Assembly (NCBI GenBank): GCA_017541885.1
Contig: JAFXYF010000015.1
Span: forward strand, 102,085-166,084
Source of the DNA: Bacilli bacterium
GTDB lineage: Bacteria > Bacillota_I > Bacilli_A > RF39 > UBA660
Direction of reading: 5' to 3'
DNA: 64,000 nt
The notes beneath the pieces are model-generated. The model searched no databases and was not told the DNA's origin. It saw only the letters and a program-made list of their open reading frames with translations. Positions 43,241-52,682 of this stretch are shown piece by piece (the first letter of the stretch is position 1; each line of letters begins with the position of its first letter). A program made the position numbers and the translations under genes.

Positions 43241-43501
43241 ATGGAAAAAAGAATGATAACAATTGAAAATAGTGATGGCACAACAATGGAAGTAGAACTA
43301 GTTACCTATTTAATGAGTGAAGATCAACAAATAAATTATATTGTCTATTCCAAAGGAGAAGTAAGCGGTAATGAGGGAGACGAAATAATTTATATTTCTA
43401 GACTTGCTCGTAACGGAGATGCGCTTTACTTAGAAGAAATCCAAGATGATATTGAATGGTCTAATGTTCAATCTTTATTAAAGAAAATTGCAAATGCTTA
43501 A
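43241..43501 (+). CDS. DUF1292 (YrzB-type) protein, copy 1
   Basis: 86 residues with the DUF1292 pattern: MITIENSDGTTMEVELVTYL, NYIVYSKGE, then IIYISRL and a final helix. These small cytoplasmic proteins are widespread in Bacillota, usually with unknown function. ATG 43241 follows a TAGAGGGAT site; in-frame upstream codons lack one. A paralogue lies at 60962-61237, and each copy is followed by a long acidic coiled-coil gene. Confidence 0.85.
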   Translation: MEKRMITIENSDGTTMEVELVTYLMSEDQQINYIVYSKGEVSGNEGDEIIYISRLARNGDALYLEEIQDDIEWSNVQSLLKKIANA

Positions 43502-43519
43502 AGATAGGTGGGTGATTCC

Positions 43520-44815
43520 ATGTACACTGAATATGTTTTCGAAAATAAAAAATATGAAATTGCTTCTCGTGAAATAAAAGCAACTTTATTTGATATTGTT
43601 GCTCAAGAAGAAGAAAAAATTGGTGACTTAAGAGAAAAAGCTTTTGTAGAAGAAAATGAAGCAGCTATTGCGAGTGAACTACAAGCTTTATATGTTCAAC
43701 AAGATTCTTTTTTACGAGAAATTTTAGCAATTAGTGACAAATTAACAAAAGCTCTTCAAAGAGTTGATTCTTGTTCACGTAAACTAAAACAAATTGAAAG
43801 TAAAACTTCTGCACAGACTATTGTTAGAGAAAACATTGCTCAAACAATGAAGAATAGTACTACTGTTAAACAAGAACCTACTAGGAAGCCTGTTAATGTG
43901 AATCAAGAAGAAAAGCCTGTAATGGTTCAACCTGCAACTGAGGAGATTAAACCTGTGGTTAAGGAAGAACCTGTTATGGAAGTTCCTACTACTGTTAATG
44001 TTGGAGAGACAAAAGAAGGAGCTGCTTCTGTAGATGTTCCAGATATAGTGATGTCATTTGATGATGCAGAGTACGCAAGAAAACAAGAAATGAAAGCAAC
44101 TGAAGAAAATAAAGAGGAAACTGTTGTTATGGAAGTTCCTGTTAATACTGCTTCCGAAAGTACAAATCCTCCTTTAATAACTCCAGTAGAAGAACCAATG
44201 ATTGTTACTGAAGAAGTGGAGAAACCTGTTGAAATTATTCAAGAAGAACCAGTTGCCGTAATTCAAGAAGAGCCTACTGAAGTAATTCAAGAAGAACCAA
44301 CACTTACTTTAATTCCTGAAGAAAAACCTGTAGAGGAGAATACTCAAGAAGAACCAATGCTTACTATTATTCCAGAAGAGCAACCTGCTCTTCAAACTAC
44401 AGAAGAAGTAGTAGAGAAACCTTTGGTAAGCGATGGTGATGTTTTAATTCCTATTGCTACAGAGTTTGATAAAGATGAGCAAGAATTAAAATTAGTATTT
44501 AAAAAGCGAAATGATGATGCTCCAAAGGTTATCATGATTAGTGGAAAACAATCTAAAAATCTAAAAGGATCTTTACCTACACAAGAAGCTTTATTAAGTG
44601 CTAAAGGTTTTTTTAAGAATGATAAACAACCAATAGAAGGAGAAGTTGTAGAAGATTCTGATGTTACTTCAAAACAAGAACAAATTGAAGAAATGATGAA
44701 TCAAGCAAATGAATTATATGCTGCTGGAAAAGTTGATGAAGCTCAAAGTATGATGAATAAAGTAAGTACTTTGAATCAAGAACTTCAAGGGGAAAGCGTA
44801 GGTATGAATAAGTAA
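43520..44815 (+). CDS. Coiled-coil protein with Glu/Pro-rich repeat region
   Basis: About 431 residues. The first 110 are a coiled coil (ATLFDIVAQEEEKIGDLREK onward). Residues 115-310 are a low-complexity Pro/Glu/Val region with imperfect repeats of VIQEEPVAVIQEEPTEVIQEEP type. The C-terminal part is charged, with a helix near EQIEEMMNQANELYAAGKVDEAQ that resembles a single TPR-like hairpin. There is no membrane segment. ATG 43520 follows AGGTGGGTGA. Coupled to the next gene by TAATG. Function unknown. Confidence 0.75.
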   Translation: MYTEYVFENKKYEIASREIKATLFDIVAQEEEKIGDLREKAFVEENEAAIASELQALYVQQDSFLREILAISDKLTKALQRVDSCSRKLKQIESKTSAQTIVRENIAQTMKNSTTVKQEPTRKPVNVNQEEKPVMVQPATEEIKPVVKEEPVMEVPTTVNVGETKEGAASVDVPDIVMSFDDAEYARKQEMKATEENKEETVVMEVPVNTASESTNPPLITPVEEPMIVTEEVEKPVEIIQEEPVAVIQEEPTEVIQEEPTLTLIPEEKPVEENTQEEPMLTIIPEEQPALQTTEEVVEKPLVSDGDVLIPIATEFDKDEQELKLVFKKRNDDAPKVIMISGKQSKNLKGSLPTQEALLSAKGFFKNDKQPIEGEVVEDSDVTSKQEQIEEMMNQANELYAAGKVDEAQSMMNKVSTLNQELQGESVGMNK

Positions 44816-45342
44816 TGAATCCAGTAATGTTTAATGATAATATTACGAAAGATAATTATCAGGAATTTGTTGAGCAAATTGTTAATATCTTTCGTATTTC
44901 TAATTTAGATAAATATATTTTATTTTCATTAAGATTTGAAAATGCTGATTGTATTATGAAACTATCAGTATTAAGAAATGATGGAAATAAACAAGAATAT
45001 GAAGAAGTTAAGGTTGATAGCAATGAACCTTATTTCTATGATTTTTTAGATTATCTTGTAAAATCAATAAGAGAACATTGTGAAATTACAAGAGAAGATA
45101 TTGTTAATTTAGATGATGATCATTATGTAGCATTTCGTATGATAACAAATTATAATGATTTAATTACAATGGATGGTTTGACTGAAACTCAAGCCAAAAA
45201 ACTAATGGAAAAAGAAGGGGAAAAGCCTGAGGTAAAACTTAGTGTTACTAATAATACTGGTGGATCAAACCTAATAGGCTTTTTATTCATGATTATTACT
45301 TTAATAGTTTCAATTATTACAGTTATTGCATTAGTACAATAA
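44815..45342 (+). CDS. Tail-anchored hypothetical membrane protein
   Basis: This 175-residue protein has a soluble, mostly alpha/beta N-terminal part (DKYILFSLRFENADCIMKLS) and a C-terminal helix (IGFLFMIITLIVSIITVIAL) reaching the end, so it is anchored by its tail with the bulk in the cytoplasm. No family recognised. Starts in a TAATG overlap with the coiled-coil gene, so the two proteins are probably made together. Confidence 0.65.
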   Translation: MNPVMFNDNITKDNYQEFVEQIVNIFRISNLDKYILFSLRFENADCIMKLSVLRNDGNKQEYEEVKVDSNEPYFYDFLDYLVKSIREHCEITREDIVNLDDDHYVAFRMITNYNDLITMDGLTETQAKKLMEKEGEKPEVKLSVTNNTGGSNLIGFLFMIITLIVSIITVIALVQ

Positions 45343-45363
45343 CGATAGAAAGGAGAGAATTAT

Positions 45364-46626
45364 ATGCCAAATGAAAATCCAACAGTTAAAAAAACAATAG
45401 ATTTGACATTTTATGCAAGAGTATTAATATCTGTTGCAATTGCTCTTTTGGTATATGGATTCTATCTAGATGTTGGAAGCAATAAACTAATTGATCCAGT
45501 TACTAATCCTGATGATTCTAAAAAGGGTGAGACAATCACTACAATAGATATTCATCATTGGGATGATGGTGTTGAAGAAGTTCCTATTGGTGGAGACAGC
45601 GGAAATAGTGGTAATTCATCTAGTGGAAACTCATCTAGTGGAAATTCTTCAGGAGGAAATTCTTCAGGAGGAAATTCTTCTAGTGGAAATAGTGGAAATT
45701 CTTCAGGAGGTAATTCTTCTGGTGGAAACTCCTCAGGTGGTAATTCTTCGGGAGGAAATTCTTCTAGTGGAAATAGTGGAAGTTCATCTGGAGGAAATTC
45801 TTCTGGAGGAAACTCTGGAGGAAATTCATCTAGCGGAAATTCTGGTGGTAATTCTAGTGGAAACTCCTCAGGAGGAAACTCATCAGGAAATAGCGGAGGA
45901 ACAACACCTGTTAACCCACCAACTCCAGCTACGCCAACTTTAGAACAAACAAATAACACTTTAAGAAATAATATTCAAAATACTTATGGAATTACTATTA
46001 AGTATGGTATGGAAACTGCTGGATATACAGTAGGAGGATTAAGTACTAATACTATTAATTCTGCATCTGTTGTTAATACAACTTTAAATAAGTTAAATTC
46101 AGCTTTAAGTTTATATCCAAATGGATTCTTTAGAGAAATTAAAAACGGTGGTATTCCATTGACTTTATATTTAGTTGATAGTTATTCAGAATATGGTGTT
46201 ACTGGAGTTACTGATTCTAATTATTCTTTTGCGAATGTTTCAGTAGCTGTTGCATATCCATTTGAAGAAACTTTCTATCATGAGTCTTATCACTATATTG
46301 AAAGATATATTTTCAAAAGAGGTATTTCTTTCCAATCATGGGAAGGTTATAATCCAAGCGGATTCCGTTATGGTTCATTAATGAGAGATCAATCTTTTGC
46401 TCGTACAGGATCTCCTAATGCTTACTTTGTAAATGATTATGCTCAAACTTCTGCTGAAGAAGATCGTGCTTCAACATTTGAATATATGATGCGTGGATCT
46501 AAATCAGCTTGTTTTAATAGAAATATGCCAGTATGGAATAAAGCAGTTGCAATGAGTAATGCAATTGATGCTGCACTTAATTGTGTTAATGCTTCAACTA
46601 CTGAGTATTGGGAAAGACATTTATAA
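45364..46626 (+). CDS. Membrane-anchored putative zinc metallopeptidase on a Gly/Ser/Asn stalk
   Basis: 420 residues. An N-terminal helix (ARVLISVAIALLVYGFYL) anchors the protein. Residues 75-180 are a low-complexity Asn-Ser-Ser-Gly-Gly stalk, followed by a Pro/Thr hinge. The C-terminal domain of about 220 residues carries HESYH (His306-His310, an HExxH zinc motif) inside TFYHESYHYIERYI. A downstream acidic helix EEDRASTFEYMM (about 365-376) could give the third ligand, as in gluzincin-type proteases. The enzyme would face the outside. ATG follows AAGGAGAGAA. No exact family was recognised; the metal site is seen in the sequence, the activity is inferred. Confidence 0.75.
   Translation: MPNENPTVKKTIDLTFYARVLISVAIALLVYGFYLDVGSNKLIDPVTNPDDSKKGETITTIDIHHWDDGVEEVPIGGDSGNSGNSSSGNSSSGNSSGGNSSGGNSSSGNSGNSSGGNSSGGNSSGGNSSGGNSSSGNSGSSSGGNSSGGNSGGNSSSGNSGGNSSGNSSGGNSSGNSGGTTPVNPPTPATPTLEQTNNTLRNNIQNTYGITIKYGMETAGYTVGGLSTNTINSASVVNTTLNKLNSALSLYPNGFFREIKNGGIPLTLYLVDSYSEYGVTGVTDSNYSFANVSVAVAYPFEETFYHESYHYIERYIFKRGISFQSWEGYNPSGFRYGSLMRDQSFARTGSPNAYFVNDYAQTSAEEDRASTFEYMMRGSKSACFNRNMPVWNKAVAMSNAIDAALNCVNASTTEYWERHL
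45592..45903 (+). repeat. Low-complexity Asn/Ser/Gly codon repeat
   Basis: About 310 bp of imperfect GGAAATTCTTCAGGAGG-type units, encoding a Gly/Ser/Asn linker in the metallopeptidase-like gene. Likely to vary in length. Confidence 0.9.
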
Positions 46627-46636
46627 GAGGTACTTT

Positions 46637-47155
46637 ATGAAAGAAATAGTTTTTAATGATTTTAATTTACAAGATAGTGATATGGAAGATAGTGTTGTAC
46701 GTGTAAAAGGATTAATTATTAATTCTAGAGGAAAAATTCTTCTTGCACATAATAACAATACTTATCAATTTCCTGGTGGACATCAAGATGAGGGAGAAAC
46801 TAGAGATGAATGTGTTGTAAGAGAAATAAAAGAGGAAACTGGTATTGATGTAAAAATTACAGAACCGCCTTTTTTATGTATTAAAACATATGATAATAAT
46901 TATTTTGGAACTGGTAAAAAGGTGCTTAATTCAATTTACTATTATCGCTTTTTTACTGATGATATGCCTAATTTTCAAGAGACTCATTATGATGAGTTAG
47001 AACTTGCAACTGACTTTAATTTATTTTATGTTGTATTTGCTGACTTAGAGAATTTCTTGAAAAAAAGTATTGATGATGGTATGATAGACCCAAATATTGG
47101 TCGTGAAATGATACAAGTTTATCAAATATATAACGAACAGTTTGGAGGTTTTTAA
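46637..47155 (+). CDS. NUDIX hydrolase
   Basis: 172 residues with a complete NUDIX box, GHQDEGETRDECVVREIKEETGI (about residues 49-71), which binds metal and hydrolyses nucleoside diphosphate-linked compounds. The domain core starts VRVKGLIINSRGKILLAHN. ATG 46637 follows AAGAGGT. It lies between the protease-like gene and galE, with its stop directly touching the galE ATG. The substrate could be a nucleotide sugar given the neighbour, but that is a guess. Confidence 0.9.
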   Translation: MKEIVFNDFNLQDSDMEDSVVRVKGLIINSRGKILLAHNNNTYQFPGGHQDEGETRDECVVREIKEETGIDVKITEPPFLCIKTYDNNYFGTGKKVLNSIYYYRFFTDDMPNFQETHYDELELATDFNLFYVVFADLENFLKKSIDDGMIDPNIGREMIQVYQIYNEQFGGF

Positions 47156-48166
47156 ATGAAGATACTTGTTACTGGTGGATTAGGTTATATAGGTAGCCAT
47201 ACAGTTGTTGAATTATTAAATGATAACTATGAAGTAGTTGTTATTGATAATTTATCTAATTCTAGTCGTGATGTTGTTGATAAAATTAAACAAATTACTG
47301 GAAAAGAAATTGTTTTTTATGAAAATGATGTTTGTGACAGTGATGCATTAGAAAAAATATTTACTGAGCATTCGATTGATGCCGTTATGCATTTTGCAGG
47401 ATATAAAGCAGTAGGTGAGTCAGTTAGAGAACCAATTATGTATTATGAGAATAATTTGGTATCTACACTTCACTTATGTAAGAAGATGCTTGAACATAAT
47501 TGTTATAAATTTATTTTTTCTTCATCAGCTACTGTTTATGGTGATCCTGAAGTTTTACCTATTACTGAAGAATGTAAAGTAGGTGGAACTACTAATCCAT
47601 ATGGAACAACTAAATTAATGATTGAGAGAATCTTAGCAGATATACATATTGCAAATAATAAGTTTACTCCAATTATACTAAGATACTTTAATCCAATTGG
47701 TGCTCATCCATCTGGATTAATTGGAGAAAATCCAAATGGTATTCCAAATAATTTGATGCCATATATTGTACGTGTAGCATCAGGAGAATTAGAAATACTT
47801 AGTGTTTTTGGAAATGATTATGATACACCTGATGGTACTGGTGTAAGAGATTATATTCATGTTGTTGATTTAGCTAAAGGTCATTTAAAAGCATTAGAAA
47901 AAGCACTTAAGGATGAAGGAGTTTTCTATTATAATTTAGGAACTGGAACAGGTTACAGTGTTCTTGATTTGGTTAATAACTATGAAAAGGTAAATGGTGT
48001 TAAAGTTCCATATAAAATAGTAGATAGAAGACCTGGTGATATTGCAGCTTGTTATGCTGATCCTTCTAAAGCTCTAAAAGAACTTGGATGGAGAGCTGAA
48101 TTAGGATTAGAAGACATGATGCGTGATTCTTATAGATTTATAGAAAAACAAAAAGAAAGTAAATAA
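47156..48166 (+). CDS. galE: UDP-glucose 4-epimerase
   Basis: This 336-residue short-chain dehydrogenase-like enzyme interconverts UDP-glucose and UDP-galactose (or the N-acetyl forms). It has the NAD motif [12 protein letters not shown], a VIDNLSNSS turn, [12 protein letters not shown], the catalytic SSSATVYG and YGTTK (YxxxK), and [12 protein letters not shown]. The length is typical. GGAGG lies upstream, overlapping the end of the NUDIX gene. It provides sugar nucleotides for surface polysaccharide. A terminator follows. Confidence 0.95.
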   Translation: MKILVTGGLGYIGSHTVVELLNDNYEVVVIDNLSNSSRDVVDKIKQITGKEIVFYENDVCDSDALEKIFTEHSIDAVMHFAGYKAVGESVREPIMYYENNLVSTLHLCKKMLEHNCYKFIFSSSATVYGDPEVLPITEECKVGGTTNPYGTTKLMIERILADIHIANNKFTPIILRYFNPIGAHPSGLIGENPNGIPNNLMPYIVRVASGELEILSVFGNDYDTPDGTGVRDYIHVVDLAKGHLKALEKALKDEGVFYYNLGTGTGYSVLDLVNNYEKVNGVKVPYKIVDRRPGDIAACYADPSKALKELGWRAELGLEDMMRDSYRFIEKQKESK

Positions 48167-48192
48167 CTTCAGTGTAAACTGAAGTTTTTTTG
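48165..48192 (+). terminator. Terminator after galE
   Basis: AACTTCAGT and ACTGAAGTT arms around GTAA, then T. Confidence 0.9.
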
Positions 48193-48244
48193 TGTCAAAT
48201 AGTGTCATGCACCCCTTTCTTTCTTTTATTTATCAATGGTTTTA

Positions 48245-48253
48245 TGATATAAT
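48245..48253 (+). promoter_or_regulatory. Extended -10 promoter
   Basis: TGATATAAT, 37 bases before the ATG at 48290. No good -35. Confidence 0.5.
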
Positions 48254-48289
48254 ATAACCGTTCATTAAAAAAGAGAGGGGGAAATTTTT

Positions 48290-48823
48290 ATGAATCGTTA
48301 TTATTATGTTTCAGTAATGGACAGTTGTATTCAGCATGATGGAGTGTCATTAAGAGACCATTTACGAGTTATTGATCCAAATCTATTTGATAAGGAGTGT
48401 GTTCTACTTGAGGAAGAGTGTAATCTAGAAACTGAGCCTGGTATTCTAAGTAATGCAATGTTACGTCATGTAGAACGTTTTGAAGAAAAAATTGAAGCTC
48501 AATATGAGGAAAATCAAATTCCTAGACATCTTGTAATCGTTTATAATGATGGACGTTTTTATGAGTTATCTAGTGAAGAAGAAGTTGATCCTGTTATATT
48601 AAGTGATCTAAAACATAATGAAATGCTTGGAGTTGAAGTAGTTGAATTATTTATGGATCAACCAAAATATGCTGGTTATGCGAGAAGATTCTTTCAATTA
48701 TATAAGGAAAACAAACATCTTCTTGAAGAAGAAAACCAACATTTATTAGAAGAAAAAACAAAAACTTCAATAAAGCAAAAAGTATTACAGAGATTTCCTT
48801 TCTTATCAGGGAGAAACTCATAA
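48290..48823 (+). CDS. Hypothetical acidic cytoplasmic protein
   Basis: 177 residues with no signal or membrane helix. An alpha/beta region includes RHLVIVYNDGRFYELSSEEEVD. A helix with a doubled segment (KHLLEEENQHLLEEK) comes near the C-terminus, then a basic end. Strong GAGAGGGGG site before the ATG. Monocistronic, upstream of tig. No family recognised. Confidence 0.6.
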   Translation: MNRYYYVSVMDSCIQHDGVSLRDHLRVIDPNLFDKECVLLEEECNLETEPGILSNAMLRHVERFEEKIEAQYEENQIPRHLVIVYNDGRFYELSSEEEVDPVILSDLKHNEMLGVEVVELFMDQPKYAGYARRFFQLYKENKHLLEEENQHLLEEKTKTSIKQKVLQRFPFLSGRNS

Positions 48824-48882
48824 ATTATTGTTGTTTTAAAAAAGATTATACTGTATAATATAAAGCGTTGGAGGAAAAAAGT

Positions 48883-50181
48883 ATGGCAAAAGAGAAAAAA
48901 GAAGTAAAAAGTGAAAAGAAAGAGACAAAGAAAAATAGTACTCATGAAGTTGAAGTAAAAATTGATGGAAAAGAATGGGAAGCTGCTTTAGATGAAGCTT
49001 TTAAAGAAAAACAAAAAACTGTTAAAGTAGATGGATTCCGTGTTGGAAAAGTTCCTAGAAGTGTATTTGAAAAGAAATTTGGAAAAGAAGCTTTATTATT
49101 AGATGCTGCTGATATAGTTTTACCTGCTGCTTATACTAAAGCAATGACTGAATCTAAACTTGATCCAATTGTTCAACCATCAGTAGATTTAAAGAATATT
49201 TCAACAGATGGAGTTGAGTTCATATTTAAAATCGTTACAAAGCCTGAAGTTAATATTAAGAAATATAAAGGACTTGGTGTTAAAAAAGAAGAAGTTAAGG
49301 TATCAAAAGAAGAAGTTGATCATGAAATTGGTCATTTACTAGATAGATATACTGAACTTGTTACAAAAGATGGTGCTCTTGAAAATGGAGATACTGCTGT
49401 AATTGATTTTGAAGGATTTAAAGATGGTGTTCCTTTTGCTGGTGGCAAAAGTGAAAACTATTCATTAGAGATTGGATCTAATACATTTATTCCTGGATTT
49501 GAAGAACAAATGGTTGGAATGAAAGCAGGAGAAGAAAGAGATATAAAAGTTACTTTCCCAAAAACTTATGGTGAAAAAGATTTAGCAGGAGCAGATGCTG
49601 TATTTAAAGTTAAAGTTAATGAAATTAAAACTAAGGTTGCTCGTGAATTAGATGAAGAGTTCTTCGAGGATTTAGCTATGGATGGAATTAATGATGAAAA
49701 AGCATTAAGAGATCATATTAAGGAAGATTTAAAAGCAAGAGGAGAAGCTGATGCTGAAAATAAATATGTTGATGATTTATTAGAAGCTGTTGCTAAAGAA
49801 ACTGATGTAGATGTTCCAGAACAATTAGTTGAAGAAGAAGTAAATCGTTTAATGGGTAGATTTGAACAACAAATGAAGATGCAAGGAATCTCACTAGAAG
49901 TTTATTATCAATTTAGTGGAACTACTGAAAAAGATCTTAGATCACAAATGGAAAAAGAAGCTTTCAAAAACGTTTTATATCGTTTAATTCTTGAAAAAAT
50001 ACAAGAAGAAGAAAAATATGAAATTACAGATGAAGAAGTAGATAAAGAGGTTAAAGATATTGCTGAAAAATATCATATGACTGAAGAAGAATTACTAAAA
50101 GAATTTGGTGGAAAAGAATTCGTTAAGTATGATTTAGAGGTTCGTAAGGCAATCGATTTATTAAAGGAATACAACAAATAA
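48883..50181 (+). CDS. tig: Trigger factor
   Basis: This 432-residue ribosome-bound chaperone has the ribosome-binding signature FRVGKVPRSVFEKKFG (GFRxGKxP type), the PPIase domain with DTAVIDFEGFKDGVPFAGG and IPGFEEQMVGMKAGEERDI, and a long helical C-terminus. The first 18 residues are an extra Lys/Glu-rich stretch (KEKKEVKSEKKETKK). ATG 48883 follows GGAGG; a TTG at 48868 lies before that site. It is followed by a terminator and then lon. Confidence 0.95.
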   Translation: MAKEKKEVKSEKKETKKNSTHEVEVKIDGKEWEAALDEAFKEKQKTVKVDGFRVGKVPRSVFEKKFGKEALLLDAADIVLPAAYTKAMTESKLDPIVQPSVDLKNISTDGVEFIFKIVTKPEVNIKKYKGLGVKKEEVKVSKEEVDHEIGHLLDRYTELVTKDGALENGDTAVIDFEGFKDGVPFAGGKSENYSLEIGSNTFIPGFEEQMVGMKAGEERDIKVTFPKTYGEKDLAGADAVFKVKVNEIKTKVARELDEEFFEDLAMDGINDEKALRDHIKEDLKARGEADAENKYVDDLLEAVAKETDVDVPEQLVEEEVNRLMGRFEQQMKMQGISLEVYYQFSGTTEKDLRSQMEKEAFKNVLYRLILEKIQEEEKYEITDEEVDKEVKDIAEKYHMTEEELLKEFGGKEFVKYDLEVRKAIDLLKEYNK

Positions 50182-50182
50182 T

Positions 50183-50214
50183 TGAAAAAAGTAGTGCAAA
50201 CTACTTTTTTTATT
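50183..50214 (+). terminator. Terminator after tig
   Basis: AAAAAGTAGT and ACTACTTTTT arms around GCAA, then T. Confidence 0.88.
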
Positions 50215-50339
50215 TATAAGTTTTTTTTATATTAAAATGGCCAGCTAAAAAAAAGAAAAAAAAGAGGTTAATTTGTTGAAAAAAAATAATTTCTATATAT
50301 AATAGAAAGCAGTATTTAAAATTTGGAGGTGAACTATCT

Positions 50340-52631
50340 TTGAATAAATTACTTGTCTTGATAATTAATGATATGGTTATCCTTCCAAATAATGAAGTTC
50401 GTATTGAGTATGACAACAATTTTGATAAACAAATGGTTGATATAGTTGACCAGATTGATGATAATTTAATGATTATTGTTAACCCGATTGACGAGGGTGA
50501 TATTCATTTAACATCTTTTCCTAAGTATGGTGTTTTAGGAAGACTTAAATTAAAAATGAATGTTCCTAACGGAAAAACACGAATTGTAATTGAAGGTTTG
50601 GAACGTGTTGAATTATCTTCTATTACTGAAGAAGGTAATTATTTTAGAGCGGATTATAAAGAGGTTATAGTAGATGATACTGAAGATTCTAAAAACTATT
50701 TCAATCTTTTAATGAAATCATTAGAAACTTATGTTGCAAAAGTTCCTTATATGGGTAATGCAATAATGAGTCAATTAAATGGTGTTGATAATTTAAATGA
50801 TTTATGTGATTTAGTGGCAAGTTTCTTACCAATTAAGTATGATGATAAAAAGAAATATGTTACGATTATAGATCCTGTTTCTCGTGCTAAAGCATTGATG
50901 GAAGATATGAATCGTGATTTAAAATTTGTAGAACTAGAACAAAAAATTGAAAGTGAAGTAGAAAAAGAATTAGAAGATACTCAAAAAGAATATTTCTTGC
51001 GTGAAAAAATCAAATTAATGCAGAAAGAACTTGGAGATGGAAATAATAAAGAAACTGATGTTGAGAGATTAACTAAGAAAGTTTCTAAATTAAAATGTAA
51101 TGCAAAAGTAAAAGAAAAAATTAAAAGAGAATTAGATAGATATGAAAGTCTAAATAGTAATTCTCCTGAACTTGGTATGGTTCGTGAATATTTAGATTGG
51201 ATGATTAATCTTCCTTGGAATAATTTTACGAAAGATACAGATGATTTAGTTAAAGTTAAGAATATACTAGATTCTTCTCACTATGCACTAGAAGAAGTTA
51301 AAGATCGTATTTTAGAGTATTTAGCTGTAAAACAAAATACTAATAATTTAAGAAGTCCTATTCTTTGTTTAGTAGGACCTCCTGGTGTTGGTAAAACATC
51401 TCTTGCTTTATCAATTGCTAAAAGCTTAAATCGTAAGGCTGCAAAGATTAGTGTTGGTGGAATAAATGATGAAGCTGAAATAGTAGGTCATAGAAGAACT
51501 TATATTGGAGCAAATCCTGGTCGTATTATACAAGGAATTAGAAAAGCAGGAACTACAAACCCGGTATTCATCATTGATGAAATCGATAAAATGACTAAGG
51601 ATATTAAGGGAGATCCTGCAAGTAGTTTATTAGAGGTACTTGATCCTGAACAAAATAATAAATTTTCTGATCATTATATTGAGGAAGATTTTGATTTATC
51701 GAAAGTTATGTTTATTGCGACTGCAAATTATGTTGAACAAATTCCGTATGAATTAAGAGATCGTTTAGAAGTAATTAATATTTCAAGTTATACAGAATAT
51801 GAAAAATTAGATATAGCAAAACAACATCTTGTTCCAAAAGAATTAGATGAACACGGACTTACTCCTTTACAAGTACAAATTGATGATGATGCAATTATGA
51901 CATTAATTAGATACTATACAAAGGAAGCAGGAGTTCGTGAGTTAGAGAGAATGATTGCTACTTTATTTAGAAAAATAGTTAAAAAGATTTTATTAAATAA
52001 AGATGTTGTTTTTTATAACATCGACTCTAAAATGATTGAAGAATTATTAGGAAAGAAAAAATATTATTATATTGAAAATGATTCTTCAAAAGAAATAGGT
52101 GTTGTAAATGGTATGGCATATACTGTTTTTGGTGGAGATATTTTACCAATAGAAGCTACTTTATTTAAAGGAAAAGGAGAATTAGTTTTAACTGGTTCTT
52201 TAGGAGATGTTATGCAAGAGTCATGCCATATTGCACTTGATTATATTAAAGCAAATATGGAACAATTTGGAATTGATTCTAAGTTGTTTGAAGAGAATGA
52301 TATTCATATACATGTTCCTGAAGGTGCTGTTAATAAAGATGGTCCTTCTGCTGGAATAACAATTACTACAACACTTATAAGCCTATTTAAGAAGTATTGT
52401 GTTGATAAGAGTATTGCTATGACTGGAGAGATTACTTTAAGAGGTAGAATTCTTGGAATTGGTGGATTAAAAGAAAAAGTAATTGGTGCTCATAGAGCAA
52501 ATATTAAAAAAATTATCATTCCTAAAGAGAATGAAAAAGATTTAGATGAAATACCAAAAGAGATTAAGAAAGATTTAAAATTTATTTTGGTTGATAATTA
52601 CTTAGATGTCTATAAGAAAATTTTTAAATAA
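50340..52631 (+). CDS. lon: ATP-dependent protease Lon
   Basis: This 763-residue protease has an N-terminal substrate domain of about 195 residues, a coiled coil, AAA+ motifs GPPGVGKTSLA and FIIDEIDKM, and the protease domain with catalytic Ser in KDGPSAGITI and the partner Lys near GGLKEKVIGAHRA. TTG start at 50340, 7 bases after GGAGGTGA, in frame with the conserved N-terminal strand. It degrades damaged or regulatory proteins. Followed by a terminator and spore coat genes; in B. subtilis lon genes also lie in the same region as spoVID. Confidence 0.95.
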   Translation: MNKLLVLIINDMVILPNNEVRIEYDNNFDKQMVDIVDQIDDNLMIIVNPIDEGDIHLTSFPKYGVLGRLKLKMNVPNGKTRIVIEGLERVELSSITEEGNYFRADYKEVIVDDTEDSKNYFNLLMKSLETYVAKVPYMGNAIMSQLNGVDNLNDLCDLVASFLPIKYDDKKKYVTIIDPVSRAKALMEDMNRDLKFVELEQKIESEVEKELEDTQKEYFLREKIKLMQKELGDGNNKETDVERLTKKVSKLKCNAKVKEKIKRELDRYESLNSNSPELGMVREYLDWMINLPWNNFTKDTDDLVKVKNILDSSHYALEEVKDRILEYLAVKQNTNNLRSPILCLVGPPGVGKTSLALSIAKSLNRKAAKISVGGINDEAEIVGHRRTYIGANPGRIIQGIRKAGTTNPVFIIDEIDKMTKDIKGDPASSLLEVLDPEQNNKFSDHYIEEDFDLSKVMFIATANYVEQIPYELRDRLEVINISSYTEYEKLDIAKQHLVPKELDEHGLTPLQVQIDDDAIMTLIRYYTKEAGVRELERMIATLFRKIVKKILLNKDVVFYNIDSKMIEELLGKKKYYYIENDSSKEIGVVNGMAYTVFGGDILPIEATLFKGKGELVLTGSLGDVMQESCHIALDYIKANMEQFGIDSKLFEENDIHIHVPEGAVNKDGPSAGITITTTLISLFKKYCVDKSIAMTGEITLRGRILGIGGLKEKVIGAHRANIKKIIIPKENEKDLDEIPKEIKKDLKFILVDNYLDVYKKIFK

Positions 52632-52660
52632 AAAAGAAGAATAATTCTTCTTTTTTTTCA
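52632..52660 (+). terminator. Terminator after lon
   Basis: AAAAAGAAGAA and TTCTTCTTTTT arms around TAA, then T. Confidence 0.88.
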
Positions 52661-52682
52661 TATGTTTTTTTAGGAGGCATAT

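Noticed and set aside
45555..45959. Pro-rich minus-strand and Glu/Leu-rich alternate plus-strand frames across the Gly/Ser/Asn repeat
   Set aside because: These are by-products of the repetitive linker codons in the real gene.
52661..52682. Mother-cell (SigE-type) promoter before the SpoVID-like gene
   Set aside because: Only a CATATG-like string was seen, immediately after the lon terminator, with no supporting -35.
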